64,000 nt of DNA from Raphanus sativus (lineage: Eukaryota > Streptophyta > Magnoliopsida > Brassicales > Brassicaceae), in NCBI RefSeq assembly GCF_000801105.2, contig NC_079517.1:20407579-20471578 (forward strand), read 5' to 3'. The notes below the pieces were generated by a model, which was given only the letters and a program-made list of their open reading frames with translations, was not told the DNA's origin and ran no database searches. The position numbers and the translations under genes are program-made. Below, piece after piece: positions 1-11,298 of this stretch; position 1 is the first letter of the stretch; each line of letters starts with the position of its first letter.

Positions 1-1891
1 TGGCACAAGAAGAGTATATTTTGGGAGTTGCCGTATTGGAAGGATCTTCTTTTTCGCCACAATCTCGATGTGATGCATATAGAGAAGAATATTTTTGAGA
101 ACATCATGAATACAATATTGAATGTCTCAAGGAAGACAAACGACAGTCAAAAATCGAGGTTGGACTTGCCTGATATTTTCTCAAGACCCGAGTTACATAT
201 AAAAAGCAATGGATAAGTTCTTGTACCGATATTCAGATTATCTTAAGAACAAAAGTCGGTCTTGTTCAACTGGGTGGCATCAGCAGTGAAGTTTTTTGAT
301 GGATATGTTTCAAACCTCTTTAGATGTGTTGAAAATGGCAAAAGTTCTCCGGGATGAAGAGTCATGATTGTCATGTCTTTATGCAACAACTACTTCCCTT
401 TTCATTTGCGGAGCTACTTCCAACAAAAGTACATGAAGCACTTGCAGGTAATATATTATTACTCATTAATTTTTTAATTTATTGTTCAAAAATATGCACT
501 AATAAATAATATGACTACTAATTTGTTTAATTGTTTTTGGAATATACAAAGGCATTGGAGCATTTTCAGGGATTTGAGCATGCGCACTCTTACAGAGAAT
601 GTCGTAGAACAACTTCACGAGAACATTCCCATCTTATTGAGCAATTTGGAGATGATATTTCCTCCTGTATTTTTTGACGTCTTGGAGCATTTAGCTGTCC
701 ACCTCCCGTATGAGGCATTGCTTTGGGGACCAGTACATTATGGATGGATGTATCAGTATGAGTGACCATGAAATATTTGAAGGGAAAGGCAAAAAACCTC
801 GCAAAGATTGATGGTTCTATAATTGCTGGAAGTTTGACGGAAGAAACATCTCACTTCACATCGTACTACTTTGCACCTAATGTACGGACCCGAAAAAGAG
901 CTCCAAGAAGATATGATGATGGTGGTGTTGTGCCAACATATGCAGTTGCTGGTGTTCCGGATATCTTTAGCCAGATTGGACGAATGGGTGGGAAATCGAA
1001 AGAGATTTGGTGGTCGAGTGATGAAGACGCCCATAGTGCACACACTTACATTCTACTTAATTGTGAGGATCCATTGATGCACTATTTTGAAAGGTAACAT
1101 ATATGGAAACTTCTAAACTTCTAATTAAAATATACTTTTCAAATGATTTAATAAAAATTATGTGCATTTTACAGCATATTTGTTACTCTTTAATTTTGCA
1201 GGTTGAATATGAGGATCCAGATTACCCCACATGGTTTCACGAATTAGTTCAGGGTCCACTTGCAAAGGTCACCACATCACCGATGTATTTCACACGAGGC
1301 TTTACTTTTCATACGTACGAGTATGGTAAACACCGGGCGATCAGTAATTATGAAATTTGTGTGAAAGGCGAAACCGATTTCTACAGGATTTTGCAGGAGA
1401 TTATTGAAGTGGAATTCCTTGGATTATTGAAGCTGAAATGCGTCATATTCAAATGTGATTGGTTCGACCCCGTGGTTAACAGAGGTGTTCGGTTTAACAA
1501 ATTCGGTGTAGTTGCTGTCAATGGTGAATGGAGGTACAACAGATTCGAGCCTTTCATATTAGCTTCGCAAGCAGATCAAGTTAGCTTCCTACCATACCCG
1601 AGGATGAGAGAATCAGGAATAAGTTGGTTATCCGTTATCAAAGTTACACCCCGTGGATGAATAATCGGTGGAGAAGAACAACCTTTGCAAGAAGAACACA
1701 TCAGTGAAGTCAAAGAACCAGAACAACAAATGAATGACATCCTACTCATTGATCTGCATAATCATGAGTATGAAGATCTTCCCGACGATACCACCGACGA
1801 AGCTGTTGAAGACGAGTTTAATGAAAGTGATGATGTTTCTAGTGATGAAGAGAATGATGATGTAATTTTAAACACATATATAATTTATTAG
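1..1891 (+). pseudogene. TNP2-like CACTA transposase, 3' half, broken
   Basis: This is the C-terminal half of a TNP2-type transposase, which cuts and joins CACTA ends. Seen in order: the tnp2 C-terminal block (28-216, with HNLDVMHIEKNIFENI); a shifted segment (about 280-445) that still reads SHDCHVFMQQLLPF; a DUF4218-like block (551-765, ending GPVHYGWMYQYE); a block from 762 to 1097; and a DUF4216-like block (1202-1660, with NRGVRFNKFGVVAVNGEWRY). An acidic tail follows to 1891 in the same frame after one TGA at 1658. AT-rich introns separate the blocks at about 449-550 and 1098-1200. Frameshifts near 230-450 and 762 and the TGA make it a pseudogene. The N-terminal catalytic part is outside the window. 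Confidence 0.88.
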
Positions 1892-1919
1892 TTAAGATTA
1901 TTGGGATTTGGGGTTAGGG

Positions 1920-2412
1920 ATTTATAGGAATTACACGTTAAATACTCGTAATTTCACGTGTGATTTACGACGAAATGGAAAAAAAGAATCGCTAAATCCA
2001 CGTAGGACCGTTTCGTCGTAAAGACCACGTAAAAAACACGGGCCTTGCTAATTTGTCGTAAACATTAAAAACACGGACCTTGCTAATTTGTCGTAAAATA
2101 AAACACGAGCCTTGCTATTTCGTCGTAAATATACGAAGAAATTACGAGTCCATGTTTTCTTATATATACACACGAGAACCATCTCACTTCATTTTGTCCC
2201 TAATTCATCTCATATACCTCTCAAGATTCTCTCTCTAATCTCTCTCTAGTTTTAGCTTAGGTAGATAGTTTAGGATAATTAGTGTTGATTAGGTGGTTAG
2301 TGTAGGGAATTTAGATATGTTTATTGAATTTTCTGATTAGTTGATTAATTTTTAAAATATTAAATTTGTGACTTTCTTCTTGTTTTTTTAACCATCTGAA
2401 TTTTTTTTTCAG
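1920..2412 (+). promoter_or_regulatory. Internal promoter/leader between the two CACTA-1 genes
   Basis: From 1925 to 2150 the DNA carries several copies of a TTACGACGAA / TTCGTCGTAA motif, the same motif found at the right end of the element (4300-4700). A TATA-like TATATATAC follows at 2161-2169 and a pyrimidine-rich leader from about 2200. The T-run and AG at 2411-2412 look like the 3' end of an intron in the untranslated leader, ending right at the ATG at 2413. I infer this is the promoter of the TNPA-like gene. Confidence 0.55.
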
Positions 2413-4031
2413 ATGGTTAGAAAGAACAAGAAGAAAACCTCCCATTACAGTCAGTTGTTTGGTGATCATGCGGCTGGATCATCTTCTTCAGCTCCAGGTT
2501 CTTCCATGCCGGAGATTGTCCCAGAGTCTCAGTCTCAGCCACCACCAGTTCCTCCATTTGGTGAACCACCGCCACCTGCTGCACCTCAGCATGTTCCAGA
2601 TGACGTGCCTCCTCTGGTGGCACCCGGATACGTTCATCCCGAGTTGAGGGTGCTGCCGAACGCTCCGGTTGCTAGGTACATGGTTGAGGATCTTCTCGCT
2701 CAACCAGGTCGAGCCGGTTTACCAGTTTTAGACCCTGACCTACGGAGGTAACTCTGTGGTACGTAAATTTTTTTTTATAATTTAATTATTTTTAAAAATA
2801 ATAAATAATTTTAATACTTTAACTTTGTTTTTTTCAGGTTTGGGATCGACAATTCTGTCGCGGGGAGCGTATCCGATATCATCAAAGGCTACTTCTCCGA
2901 GCCTCATTCGAACTGGTCTAAGACGCTGCACCATGTTAGAAACACGTGCTTCAAGATGTTTGCTGTAAGTTTTTATTAATTAATTATTATATGTTTAATT
3001 TTTATTATTAAATTTTATTTGATTAATATTTTTTAACTAATTATTAACTTATTTTTTTGTGTTACAGCAAATTATCATTGGTCCATCGGGGTTCACGAGG
3101 ACGTAAAGGCGGCGTTCATCGGAAAGGCGAAGAAGCGGTTGTTGGACACCGTAGGCAACTGGAAGGAGGATTGGATTTACAAGGGTTACGAGGACGGGAA
3201 ACCCGCTGAGCTCGCCACGGATGTGTGGGACTGCCTCATTCGTTACTGGAAGCTGCCATCATCCATTGCGGTCTCCAACGCTTGCTCCGCCTCTCGTCTT
3301 ACCAAAGGAGAGCACGGCAACAGTCCGATGCTTCACTGTACGGGTCAAAAACCCCATGCCCTTATCCACTTGGAAATGGTAATTAAATAATTTTTTTCAT
3401 ATTAAATATTTTAATAATTAATATGTTTATATATGTATATTGATTCTAACTATTTTTAAATGTTTTTCAGGCCAAAGAGACGGGACAACTCCCGTCTCTT
3501 AAAGAGCTTCACGAGAGGACCCACAAGAACAAGGCGGGGGAATTTGTGGATCCGAGGTCCGAGAAAATCTACAACGATGTGGTTGCTCGGATTGAAGACC
3601 GCCAAACCCAGCTGACCCAGCAATATCCCGATGGAATACCGGTCACATTATCCACTCAAGAAATGGATCAGATTTACGAAGAGGTAAATTTTTTTTTTTT
3701 AATTTTTAATCTACCTATTTTTAATTATTAACATTAAACTTTAATTTTTTTTATAGGTTGTCCCTAAGAAAAAGGGACGTACGTTGGAATTGGTTCCGTC
3801 AACGATGTCCCAAGAGCGACATCGTCTTATGGTCAGAGACGAGCCAATGAAGTCACTGAGCTGCGTTCTGAGTTGGACTCGACGCAGTCTGAGTTGGCGT
3901 CGATGTGTTCTGAGTTGGCGTCGACGCGTTCTGAGTTCCAAGCTCGTATGGGTGGAGTGGAGGGGTTTCTGAAAGTTATATCTTCTGGAAATGCGCGATA
4001 TGAGGGGTTGTTGGCAGAGATGCGACGATAG
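2413..4031 (+). pseudogene. TNPA-like CACTA accessory protein, five exons, frameshifted
   Basis: This is the second gene of the element, of the plant Ptta/En/Spm family (TNPA-like; in maize the relative binds subterminal repeats). Exons inferred from GT/AG borders are 2413-2747, 2838-2964, 3068-3378, 3471-3683 and 3757-4031. The N-terminus is basic (KNKKK) then Ser/Pro/Gln-rich. The middle exons hold the conserved core (for example FSEPHSNWSKTLHHVRN and NWKEDWIYKGYEDGKP). The last exon encodes a coiled-coil-like heptad segment with repeats of SELAST type, readable only after a frameshift near 3785. Exon 3 has the right protein in the frame used by the longer block (3139 on). The frameshift suggests a dead copy. 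Confidence 0.78.
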
Positions 4032-4289
4032 AATCATGTTCCCGAGCCTTCCCGTACACAGGAGGAAGAGTAAGCAGTACAGATGAGGAGTGAAGACCTC
4101 TACCGGGAGACGATTCACAGAAACCCTTTACATAAATTCCAAACTTTTATTATTTATATAAAATATTTTCGCATTAATTAATTATTTAAATTTCTATTTT
4201 TTGAAATAAAATAAAATTTATAAATAAATTTAAAAATAAATTCGGTTATACAAAATGAAGCAAATTCGTAGCTAATTCACAACATTTTA

Positions 4290-4745
4290 ACGAGGAAGTA
4301 TTATGATGTCTTAACGAGCAATCGTTTACGTCGAATTTACGTGATCCGCTTTACGTGTAATTTACGACGAAAATTTACGTCTACTTTACGAGGAATATTT
4401 ACATCAACTTTACGAGGAATATACACGTCGAGTTTACGAGGAAACTTACGTGTTTTTTACGTGAAATATTTACGCGTATTTTACGAGGGATATTTACGTG
4501 TTCTTTACATGGAAAGTAAGCGTCTGCTTTACGTGGAATCCACGTCTTCTTTACGATGAAACTTTAACCTTGACTTTACGATGAAATGGGTCCCTCGTAA
4601 TCTTACGATGAATTGGCGACGAAATATGCGTTACGACAAATGGTTAACGACGAAACGCGTTTTCTCGGTAATTCGTCGTAAACACTCTTTTACGACGAAT
4701 TAACGAAGAAAACGGTCGTCATTACATTCGTGTTTTCTTGTAGTG
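4290..4745 (+). repeat. Right subterminal repeat block and terminus of CACTA-1
   Basis: More than a dozen degenerate copies of TTTACGNGGAA / TTTACGACGAA occur in tandem, roughly every 20-30 bases, before the 4731-4745 terminal inverted repeat. In CACTA elements such motifs are the binding sites of the TNPA-type protein. The motif differs from those in the other two CACTA elements of this window. Confidence 0.8.
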
Positions 4746-5502
4746 AGCTCAATATCGACACGACCTTCAATCCAATCAGGTAGAAAAGAAGGAAAATGAG
4801 TTCAGAGAGATCTAAGACAGTTAACGGTAAGGTCGATCGATTGCTCGGCACAGGGTCGATTATTGAGGTCTGATATACAGAGTGGCTTGTCATCCCAATA
4901 GTCACCAAGAAGAAAAACAGCAAGCGTGTCGGCGTCGATTTCACTAACTTCAATAAACCATGTCTGATAGACAGCTTTCCTTGTGGATTCAACAGCCGGC
5001 AACGAGCTGTTAACTTTCATGGATGCTTTCTTATGCTACAATCAGATCATGATGCACCCAGAAAATCGGGAGTCTTCAGGAACATACTGCAACAAAGTCA
5101 TGCCATTCGGCTTTAAAACAGTGGAGAAATGTATTAAAGATTGGTCAACAAGATGTTTACCGAGAAACTCGGGGTAACGATGGAAGTATATATGGATGAT
5201 ATGATGGTCAAGTCTTTGATTGCCAACAACCATCTCGGTCACTTGAAAGAGTTCTTCCGCACATTGAGCGAGTATGGTATGAAACCGAATTCAGAAAAGT
5301 GTACTTTTGGCGTTATGTCCGGCGATTTCCTCGGCTACATCGTCGCTCAAAGAAGGATCAGAACCAATACAAAGCAAATCTCTGCGATTCTCAACCTCCC
5401 AAATCCGAAGAACAGTTGTAAAGTGCAGCACCTAACAGAATGAATAACAACTCTCAACCGGTTTATCTCATGATCAACAAACATGTGTCTTCCCTTCTAT
5501 AT
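4746..5502 (+). pseudogene. Ty3/gypsy (Tat-lineage) reverse transcriptase fragment
   Basis: Pieces in several frames match the RT of the better-preserved Tat elements further right. Recognisable are a degraded start (about 4800-4980, with KVDRLLGTGSIIEV), the palm region NELLTFMDAF near 5000, the active-site strand with YMDD at 5189-5200, and a C-terminal stretch with MKPNSEKCTFGVMSGDFLGY. Homology fades near 5502. Several stops and frameshifts, and no LTR on either side, mark it as a decayed fragment into which CACTA-1 inserted. Confidence 0.82.
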
Positions 5503-6760
5503 ATACAGTATTAATTTGTGTAGACTTGTTTAATGTCTAGTTAGTGTGAATACTATTCTAGAGAAGTTTATCATCATCTAGTCCCTTTTAAAGATATTTA
5601 CCGTAAGCAAATTGTAGTTAGAAAGAAAGTTGGATCACCTAGCTAGAGATGATGTCTCCCCAATCATGATCGAAGGTGTGACGGCTGCATGAATAGATGG
5701 ATATAGATGTATCACTGTCTCCTTAACTGTCATTGTGATAACACTCCATAAGTATACTTTTTACATGTGCACACATTACGTTTAAACGGATATACTCATC
5801 CGTGAAATTAGTTGAACATTTTAATGAAATCAGGATCTCTGATGCTAAGAAAAACATGGTGCATCACATTTATGATAACAATGTTAATATAATGTTTGAT
5901 CTACATTCCGAAATGAACAAACATCAGCATAATTGAATAATCCGGATCTTAGAAGTTAGAGCGTAGAATAGAAGATGCGTTTTGACGACTTTTTCAATGT
6001 TATTTTTTTCACTGCGACAATATGATTGGTGTTATTAATGCACATATCCGTACTATATAGTGTTTTTGCTATTCATTGAAAAATACATCCCCAACTTTAT
6101 TTTCAAAAGTAACTTTATCTGATGAGTGTTCACATGTTACTAATTTAAATATTGGTTCATTTCCACATGATTAGTCGTTTTTACTAGTCACAACATGCAT
6201 GTTTTTTGAAGATGTGAAATCAATTGCGAGAAATCTAGACATAAAAACATCGTGGGGCCAATGAGACCAAACATTTAGTACCCGAACCCACATGGACTAA
6301 CATGTAAAATCTCCCTTTGCAATTTATTAGAATGGTCAAGTTCTCTAATAATCTTGTATATTTAAAACACACACGCAAACGCACTTAATCTTGTATATAA
6401 GTTATGTTCACATCTCTTCAATTAAGTGCATTATTGATGAAAAAAGTATGTGTATTATTTTAAGAAAATAATATAAATAAAGTTTTCGTTTCATTTATGT
6501 GGTAGCAAGATTTTAAGTGACTTATAAGTGTATGATGGGCATGTCATTCTCTTATCAATGCGAATTTCTTGTCAGATGATATCAGTTCAGAGTAAATGAA
6601 AATTTTGGCTATATAACAAACTCGAAGATAGTTAGAACTTTACATAATTCTAAGTGTGAAGTGCTTTTAATAAATAACATTTATTTTGTTGTAAATTACG
6701 ATTAATGTCTTAGCAAGTCTTATTATTAAACATGTCACTGAAAAATAATGTATAAATATA
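5503..6760. other. AT-rich intergenic DNA, no gene seen
   Basis: I see no coding exon, tRNA or bounded repeat here. Base composition is strongly AT and there are only short chance reading frames. Confidence 0.6.
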
Positions 6761-6988
6761 TTCTATCCATTTCAAAAAGTGTTACTTTGACACATTTTAT
6801 GTGGTTTAAAATTTGTAAAATATACTAGTATACCTTTATTTAATATATAACTAATTAAATGAAAATAATTCAAATAAGACATATTGTTTTTAATGCAAAA
6901 AATGTGTAAGATATATAATATTAGAAATGTAGAATAACATTCTTTTGAAACAAAATCTTAGAGTGCTATTTTTGTGAAGTAGATGAGG
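6761..6988. mobile_element. Stowaway-like MITE
   Basis: The left end reads TTCTATCCATTTCAAAAAGT and the reverse complement of the right end reads CCTCATCTACTTCACAAAAA, a degenerate inverted repeat of the CTCCCTCCGTTTCA type. A TA dinucleotide flanks each side (6759-6760 and 6989-6990), as expected for Tc1/mariner-derived Stowaway elements. It has no coding capacity. Confidence 0.6.
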
Positions 6989-7016
6989 TATTGTATAAGC
7001 CATATAAATTAAATAT

Positions 7017-7291
7017 ATTTTTTTTTAACAGGAGGTTCGAAGGTGGATGCGATGGCACCTACGCCGCGCTTAACTCAACCGACTAATCCCCCTGGCCCGG
7101 AACCAGCCAGCACTAATACCCATTATCCAAGGGACGCGATGATACCTACACTAGGCTTAACTCAACTTAGGGAGGGCGTAAAGCATTCCGTAGCCACGCG
7201 TGACATTCGATATGGCCGACATTCGAACTCTTGTCCCCTTGAATGGTGGACTTTGTAATTCGGTCGTTACCACTCAGCCACTTGCGTGGTT
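7017..7291 (-). mobile_element. tRNA-derived SINE with perfect 15-bp target duplication
   Basis: Read on the minus strand, the head carries an A box (TGGCTGAGTGGTAACGACC, 7262-7280) and a B box (GTTCGAATGTC, about 7219-7229), the RNA polymerase III promoter of tRNA-derived SINEs. The tail is an A-run (T-run 7018-7026 on the plus strand). Both flanks carry ATATAAATTAAATAT exactly (7002-7016 and 7292-7306). The body holds an internal duplication about 90 bases apart: GATGCGATGGCACCTACGCC near 7046 resembles GACGCGATGATACCTACACT near 7134. Confidence 0.88.
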
Positions 7292-7306
7292 ATATAAATT
7301 AAATAT

Positions 7307-8232
7307 TTTATAAGAGAATTAGGGATATTTGGTCTACAAAAAAAAAGAATTAGGGATATTTATTTTCCAAAAAACGATATAATATGTCCACTAAAATAAT
7401 CATATTTTCGTGTTGCATACCTGTCGGATTCTTATTGATAATGTTATTGGAGAACAAGAGATCTAAAGTTTGATTTATGGACCCCGAAGGCAGCATGTAG
7501 CACGAGACATGGATGTAACACGTGTCATAGTCGATTGTTATGAGATTTTTTATTAATACACAACCAAAACCAATAATGGACCAATCCATCTCAATTCTTA
7601 AAATTTATATGAATGATACATTATATATAAACAGCTATTATAACTTCAAAATCAGACTTTAGTTACATATATAACTATTTTGGTCAAACGTTAAGTGTAG
7701 TGTACGAAAGCTGAAAACAATTGGTTTGATATTAATACTAAAAATAAAATGTATATGACTTCAATATAAGTCAAGTTTAGTTAACGGTTTTGTTGATCAG
7801 TTGGTTAGTTGAGCTGATTTTCTTTAAGCATATTTAAAAAAAAAACAACCGAGATGTCTTTTTCTGCAATTAACTTGATCGTCGCGCCTTTTTTAAAGTT
7901 GATTTTTGTTTTATATATTCGATAATTTTTTTAATATCTATTTATTTTCTTAAAATATCAATACACAATATTCTTAATGTGAACTGAAACTACTATATAT
8001 GGCTTAGCAGCAATGAATGTTTCACATGAGCGTCACATACTTTGGTGCCTCCGTCTAAAAATATTCAAGTTTGAAAAGGCAGGATTAACATGTTTCTCTA
8101 TATCCTACTTGTTCTATAAATTTAATGCAGGCTACCATGAGTTCTTCCCCATAATCAGTTTCGCCGGCAACCGAAAGAATGTAACAGATAAAAGATCTTA
8201 CAATGGAAATATAAATGAGATTTAAATAATAA
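7307..8232. other. AT-rich intergenic DNA, no gene seen
   Basis: There is no recognisable gene. A short less AT-rich patch at about 8100-8190 reads VAGETDYGEELMVACIKF on the minus strand; I cannot assign it, and it is too short to call an exon. Confidence 0.5.
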
Positions 8233-8453
8233 TTTTTCCGTTTCAAATTATATGACATTTTAGAATGTCTATATTTTTTAAAAAAGCTATACAATATTTT
8301 GATATTTTAAGATTAACTTAAATTTTATTGGAAATTATTTAACCAATAAGTTGAACGATTTTAAAATTATATTTTTAAAATTGATTTCTAGAAAATGATT
8401 TTTTAAATTTGGGCACTAATCTAAAACATCATATACTATGAAATATAGGGAAT
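8233..8453. mobile_element. MITE with TTCCGTTTCAAA-type inverted ends
   Basis: The left end TTTTCCGTTTCAAATTATAT and the reverse complement of the right end ATTCCCTATATTTCATAGTA form an imperfect inverted repeat continuing through 'ATGACATTTTAGA' and 'ATGATGTTTTAGA'. The length of about 220 bases and lack of coding potential fit a Stowaway-like MITE common in crucifers. I could not fix the target duplication. Confidence 0.6.
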
Positions 8454-8913
8454 CTATAAGAAAAGTGTTTAACTGTACTTACCTCAATTGGTTTTAATTT
8501 GGAAGTTCATCTAACTTATTATGATATTAAAATAGATCTACAACCTGAATGATTAATATGGTCCAATGGTGTTCCCCAATTAAGAGTTCTTAGGAATAAA
8601 AATAATATTTTTTAAAGTGAAATTTAATTTTTATTAAATATGTGAAATTTAAACTTTTATTTATTGCATAATTAAATATAAAGATATAGTAATTATTAAT
8701 CTTCATCACTAAATTTGTTCCAAATATTTTCAGCTAAATCATTTTTCAATTGTTCATGTATACGCGTATCGTGAAGATAATTCTGAGAATGAGATCTATT
8801 TTTTTTTTCGTCGAGAGCAAATTTTTTTTTTCTCGGCTTCAGTAGAGAATGAAATCTATTTTTTTCAAATGAAACACATGTTTAGACCCACTCAATGACA
8901 AATCGCCACACGG
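8454..8913. other. AT-rich spacer, nothing recognised
   Basis: No exon, RNA gene or clear repeat is visible. Confidence 0.5.
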
Positions 8914-9085
8914 CTAAGGATTGAATCTTTAAATTCCTTATTTAAAGACTGATCCTTAGAGCATTTGCCTATAATAATATTATTCTAATCTAATACACTT
9001 ATGATTAATCGCTAATGATTCGTTGTGAGCCTCCGTTGCGGCTGCTCTAAGGAAGACTCAATTCCTTAAAGGTTCCTGGAAAATA
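8914..9085. repeat. Fold-back repeat, possible MITE remnant
   Basis: CTAAGGATTGAATCTTTAAA (8914 on) pairs imperfectly with the segment ending ATCCTTAG (to about 8958), giving a short hairpin. A third related arm, GCTCTAAGGAAGACTCAATT, lies at about 9044-9063. The arrangement resembles a decayed inverted-repeat element, but no target duplication was found. Confidence 0.35.
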
Positions 9086-9485
9086 AAACATTATCTTTGA
9101 CGGAGTATATTAAATTTTGTAGAGATTAACTATTATCTGTACCATTATCTAGAGAAATAGTTTTGGAGATAAAAAAAAATACACATTGGAAACATAAATG
9201 GGATCTTATATCTCCAAAAGAATGCAATGGCAAGAGAGCTGGATTAATTGAGAATCGATGTGGTTGATTTATTTATTTATTTGATAAAAAATGTAAATAT
9301 CTTTTTTAAAATAAAGTTGAGATGTTATAATATGCGGTTAGAGAATTTCGATATGTATGTGAAAATGGTCTCATGGTATAAAAAATTAAAAATGTGGCAA
9401 AGGACAAATATTTACTCTCAGAAAATTCAGCTTGTAAGCATCCATAGCGAGAATAACAACGATATTAGCTAGAAAACCTGAAGAG
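9086..9485. other. Spacer before the LINE, nothing recognised
   Basis: It is AT-rich with one short reading frame of no recognisable character. It ends at the left copy of the LINE target duplication (9486-9500). Confidence 0.5.
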
Positions 9486-9808
9486 AAGATGCAGCTCAGG
9501 AAAGAGTTTTTTACTGAGTTGGAGTGAAAAAGTAGAGAGATAATATTTTCTCAAAAGAGTGACCCCTTTGTGGGTTCAGGGGATTATACATTGGATAATA
9601 AAGCGCTGTCACTTTGTTATCTGCGATTAGCTGTCTAAACATGCTTTTGGGAGAAATTGTCAACCTTTCATTGGGTTTTGGAATACTGAAAACCTACTTT
9701 TTTCAAATGTTACCTGTTTTTTCTTCCTGTTCATCCTTCATTGAAGATAAGGGAAGAAGGTGGGTGAGGAGTTACTGAATATCTCAATGGTTACCAAGCA
9801 TTAAAATC

Positions 9809-11298
9809 ATGTCTCTTGCAATGGATAAAACCTTAATGGCTCTATCACTTGACGAAGAAGAAGTTTCTTTTGCCATGCCGGAGCTCCCTGGTTTCAGTTC
9901 GGCGGAGGAGAACAAACTCAGCCTCATAGGTAGAATCTTAAACCCTGACCGACAAAAGATGTCATACCTCATCATAAGAATGCCGAGGAAATGGCAGAAA
10001 GAAGGCAAAGTCCGTGGAGTGGCTTTATCTCAGGAGTGGTTCCAGTTCATTTTCAATAATGAACACGACCTCTTGGACATTCTAGAGAAAGGAGTCCAGA
10101 CGTTTGAAGACTGGGTGAGAGTGGTGGAGAGATGGGTTGAAAATCCACCTGACGACTACCTGCAGTATATCCCCCTCTGGGTCCAGATCCGTGACATTCC
10201 AGTTAACTTCTACACCATGGAGGCTTTAACTGCGTTAGGAGACCTGGTTGGGGAGACAAAGCTGGTGGTTTTTGACCCGTCGAAGCCTATTACTCAGGAT
10301 TTCATTAGGGTCTTAGTGAAATACAATGTTGCAAACCCTCTTAAAACTTCTAGGGTTGTGACCTCGAAGGGCAAATCATCGGTGGTGAGATTTAGCTACG
10401 AGAAAGTTCAGAAGCGCTGCTACACGTGCCAGAGGCTGAATCATGAGAAGGATTTTTGTCTGCTGACTGTCAGGAAGAGACAGGAGGAGTCAAGAGTCCG
10501 TAGAGAGAGGGTAAGCGCTGACTTAGAGAGGAAGAAAAATGTCATTTTGGAGGACGATGCTCTGTTTGGAGTCCTGGAGGAGGAACACGTGGGTCTAGAC
10601 CATGCCACGGGAAGATGGAAAATAGCAAAAGAGGTCCTTGAGGAAATGAGGAGGTATCTGTTAGCTGAGAGTGGCGAAAGTAGGGGGATCAAGATAGACA
10701 AGATTCAACAATTAGTTAAAGCTGCTGAAAATGATCCAAACTTGTAAAGGATCGCGCTAAGGCTTGAGGCTCCTCCAAGATTCACTACGGATCTAAACAG
10801 AGCCAAAGGATTGGTCTTTGGATATGAAGACAATAACAGTGAGAGTGAATCTTACAGAGTTCAAAGTAACCGGACAAGCTGTTGTCTGCGTCATTTAAAG
10901 CTCATGCTCGCCTAGCTAGCCGCTCTTCTCCACCGATGCTTTTACTTGGAAATGGGGACCAGAACCTTGACACTTAGGGTTCTTTCTCTTCCAACTGTCC
11001 AACGGTGTTCAAGGCTGCAAAATTCTCACCAAATTTTGCTCCTTGTTCTTCCGGGATTGTTAAGAAAAGACCTCCAGTGAGAAGACGTCCACCAAAATCG
11101 ACTCGTCAGCAGAAAGCTAGAGCGATGAGAGAGGTACCTGAGGACTTGCAGGCTGAACATAGAGAAGGAAAGGAGGCGATGGGGTGCAAGAAGAGGAAGT
11201 GCACGATGGAAGCAGAGGAGGCCACACCAACCAACAAGGCACTTGCTTTAAGGCGATCCCACATGAGGGATTGCCCCAAGATCAATGAGCTTTCTTAG
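9809..11298 (+). pseudogene. LINE ORF1, DUF4283 and zinc-knuckle RNA-binding protein
   Basis: The first 312 codons are open (9809-10747). Residues about 25-180 match the DUF4283 region of plant LINE ORF1, and a knuckle reading CYTCQRLNHEKDFC follows (about residues 207-220), typical for nucleic-acid binding in the LINE RNP. A TAA at 10745 interrupts; the same frame continues with recognisable C-terminal sequence to about 10890. After a frameshift a basic Lys/Arg-rich tail continues at 11005-11298. That tail overlaps the ORF2 start by 14 bases, which suggests that the original ORF1 ended there. Confidence 0.82.

Larger units (their letters stand above)
1..4745 (+). mobile_element. CACTA (En/Spm) DNA transposon, CACTA-1, right part
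   Basis: The right terminus is the inverted CACTA end, TGTTTTCTTGTAGTG, at 4731-4745; the left terminus lies outside the window. Two transposon genes run in the same direction, as in En/Spm: a TNP2-like transposase (1-1891) then a TNPA-like gene (2413-4031). The last 450 bases are subterminal repeats. Directly to the right is a gypsy RT fragment, so the element probably inserted into an older retrotransposon. The target duplication cannot be checked without the left end. Both genes carry stops or frameshifts, so the copy is probably inactive. Confidence 0.9.

Noticed and set aside
7043..7258. A 71-codon frame across the SINE
   Set aside because: The whole interval is explained by the SINE with its pol III boxes and target duplication; the frame is fortuitous.
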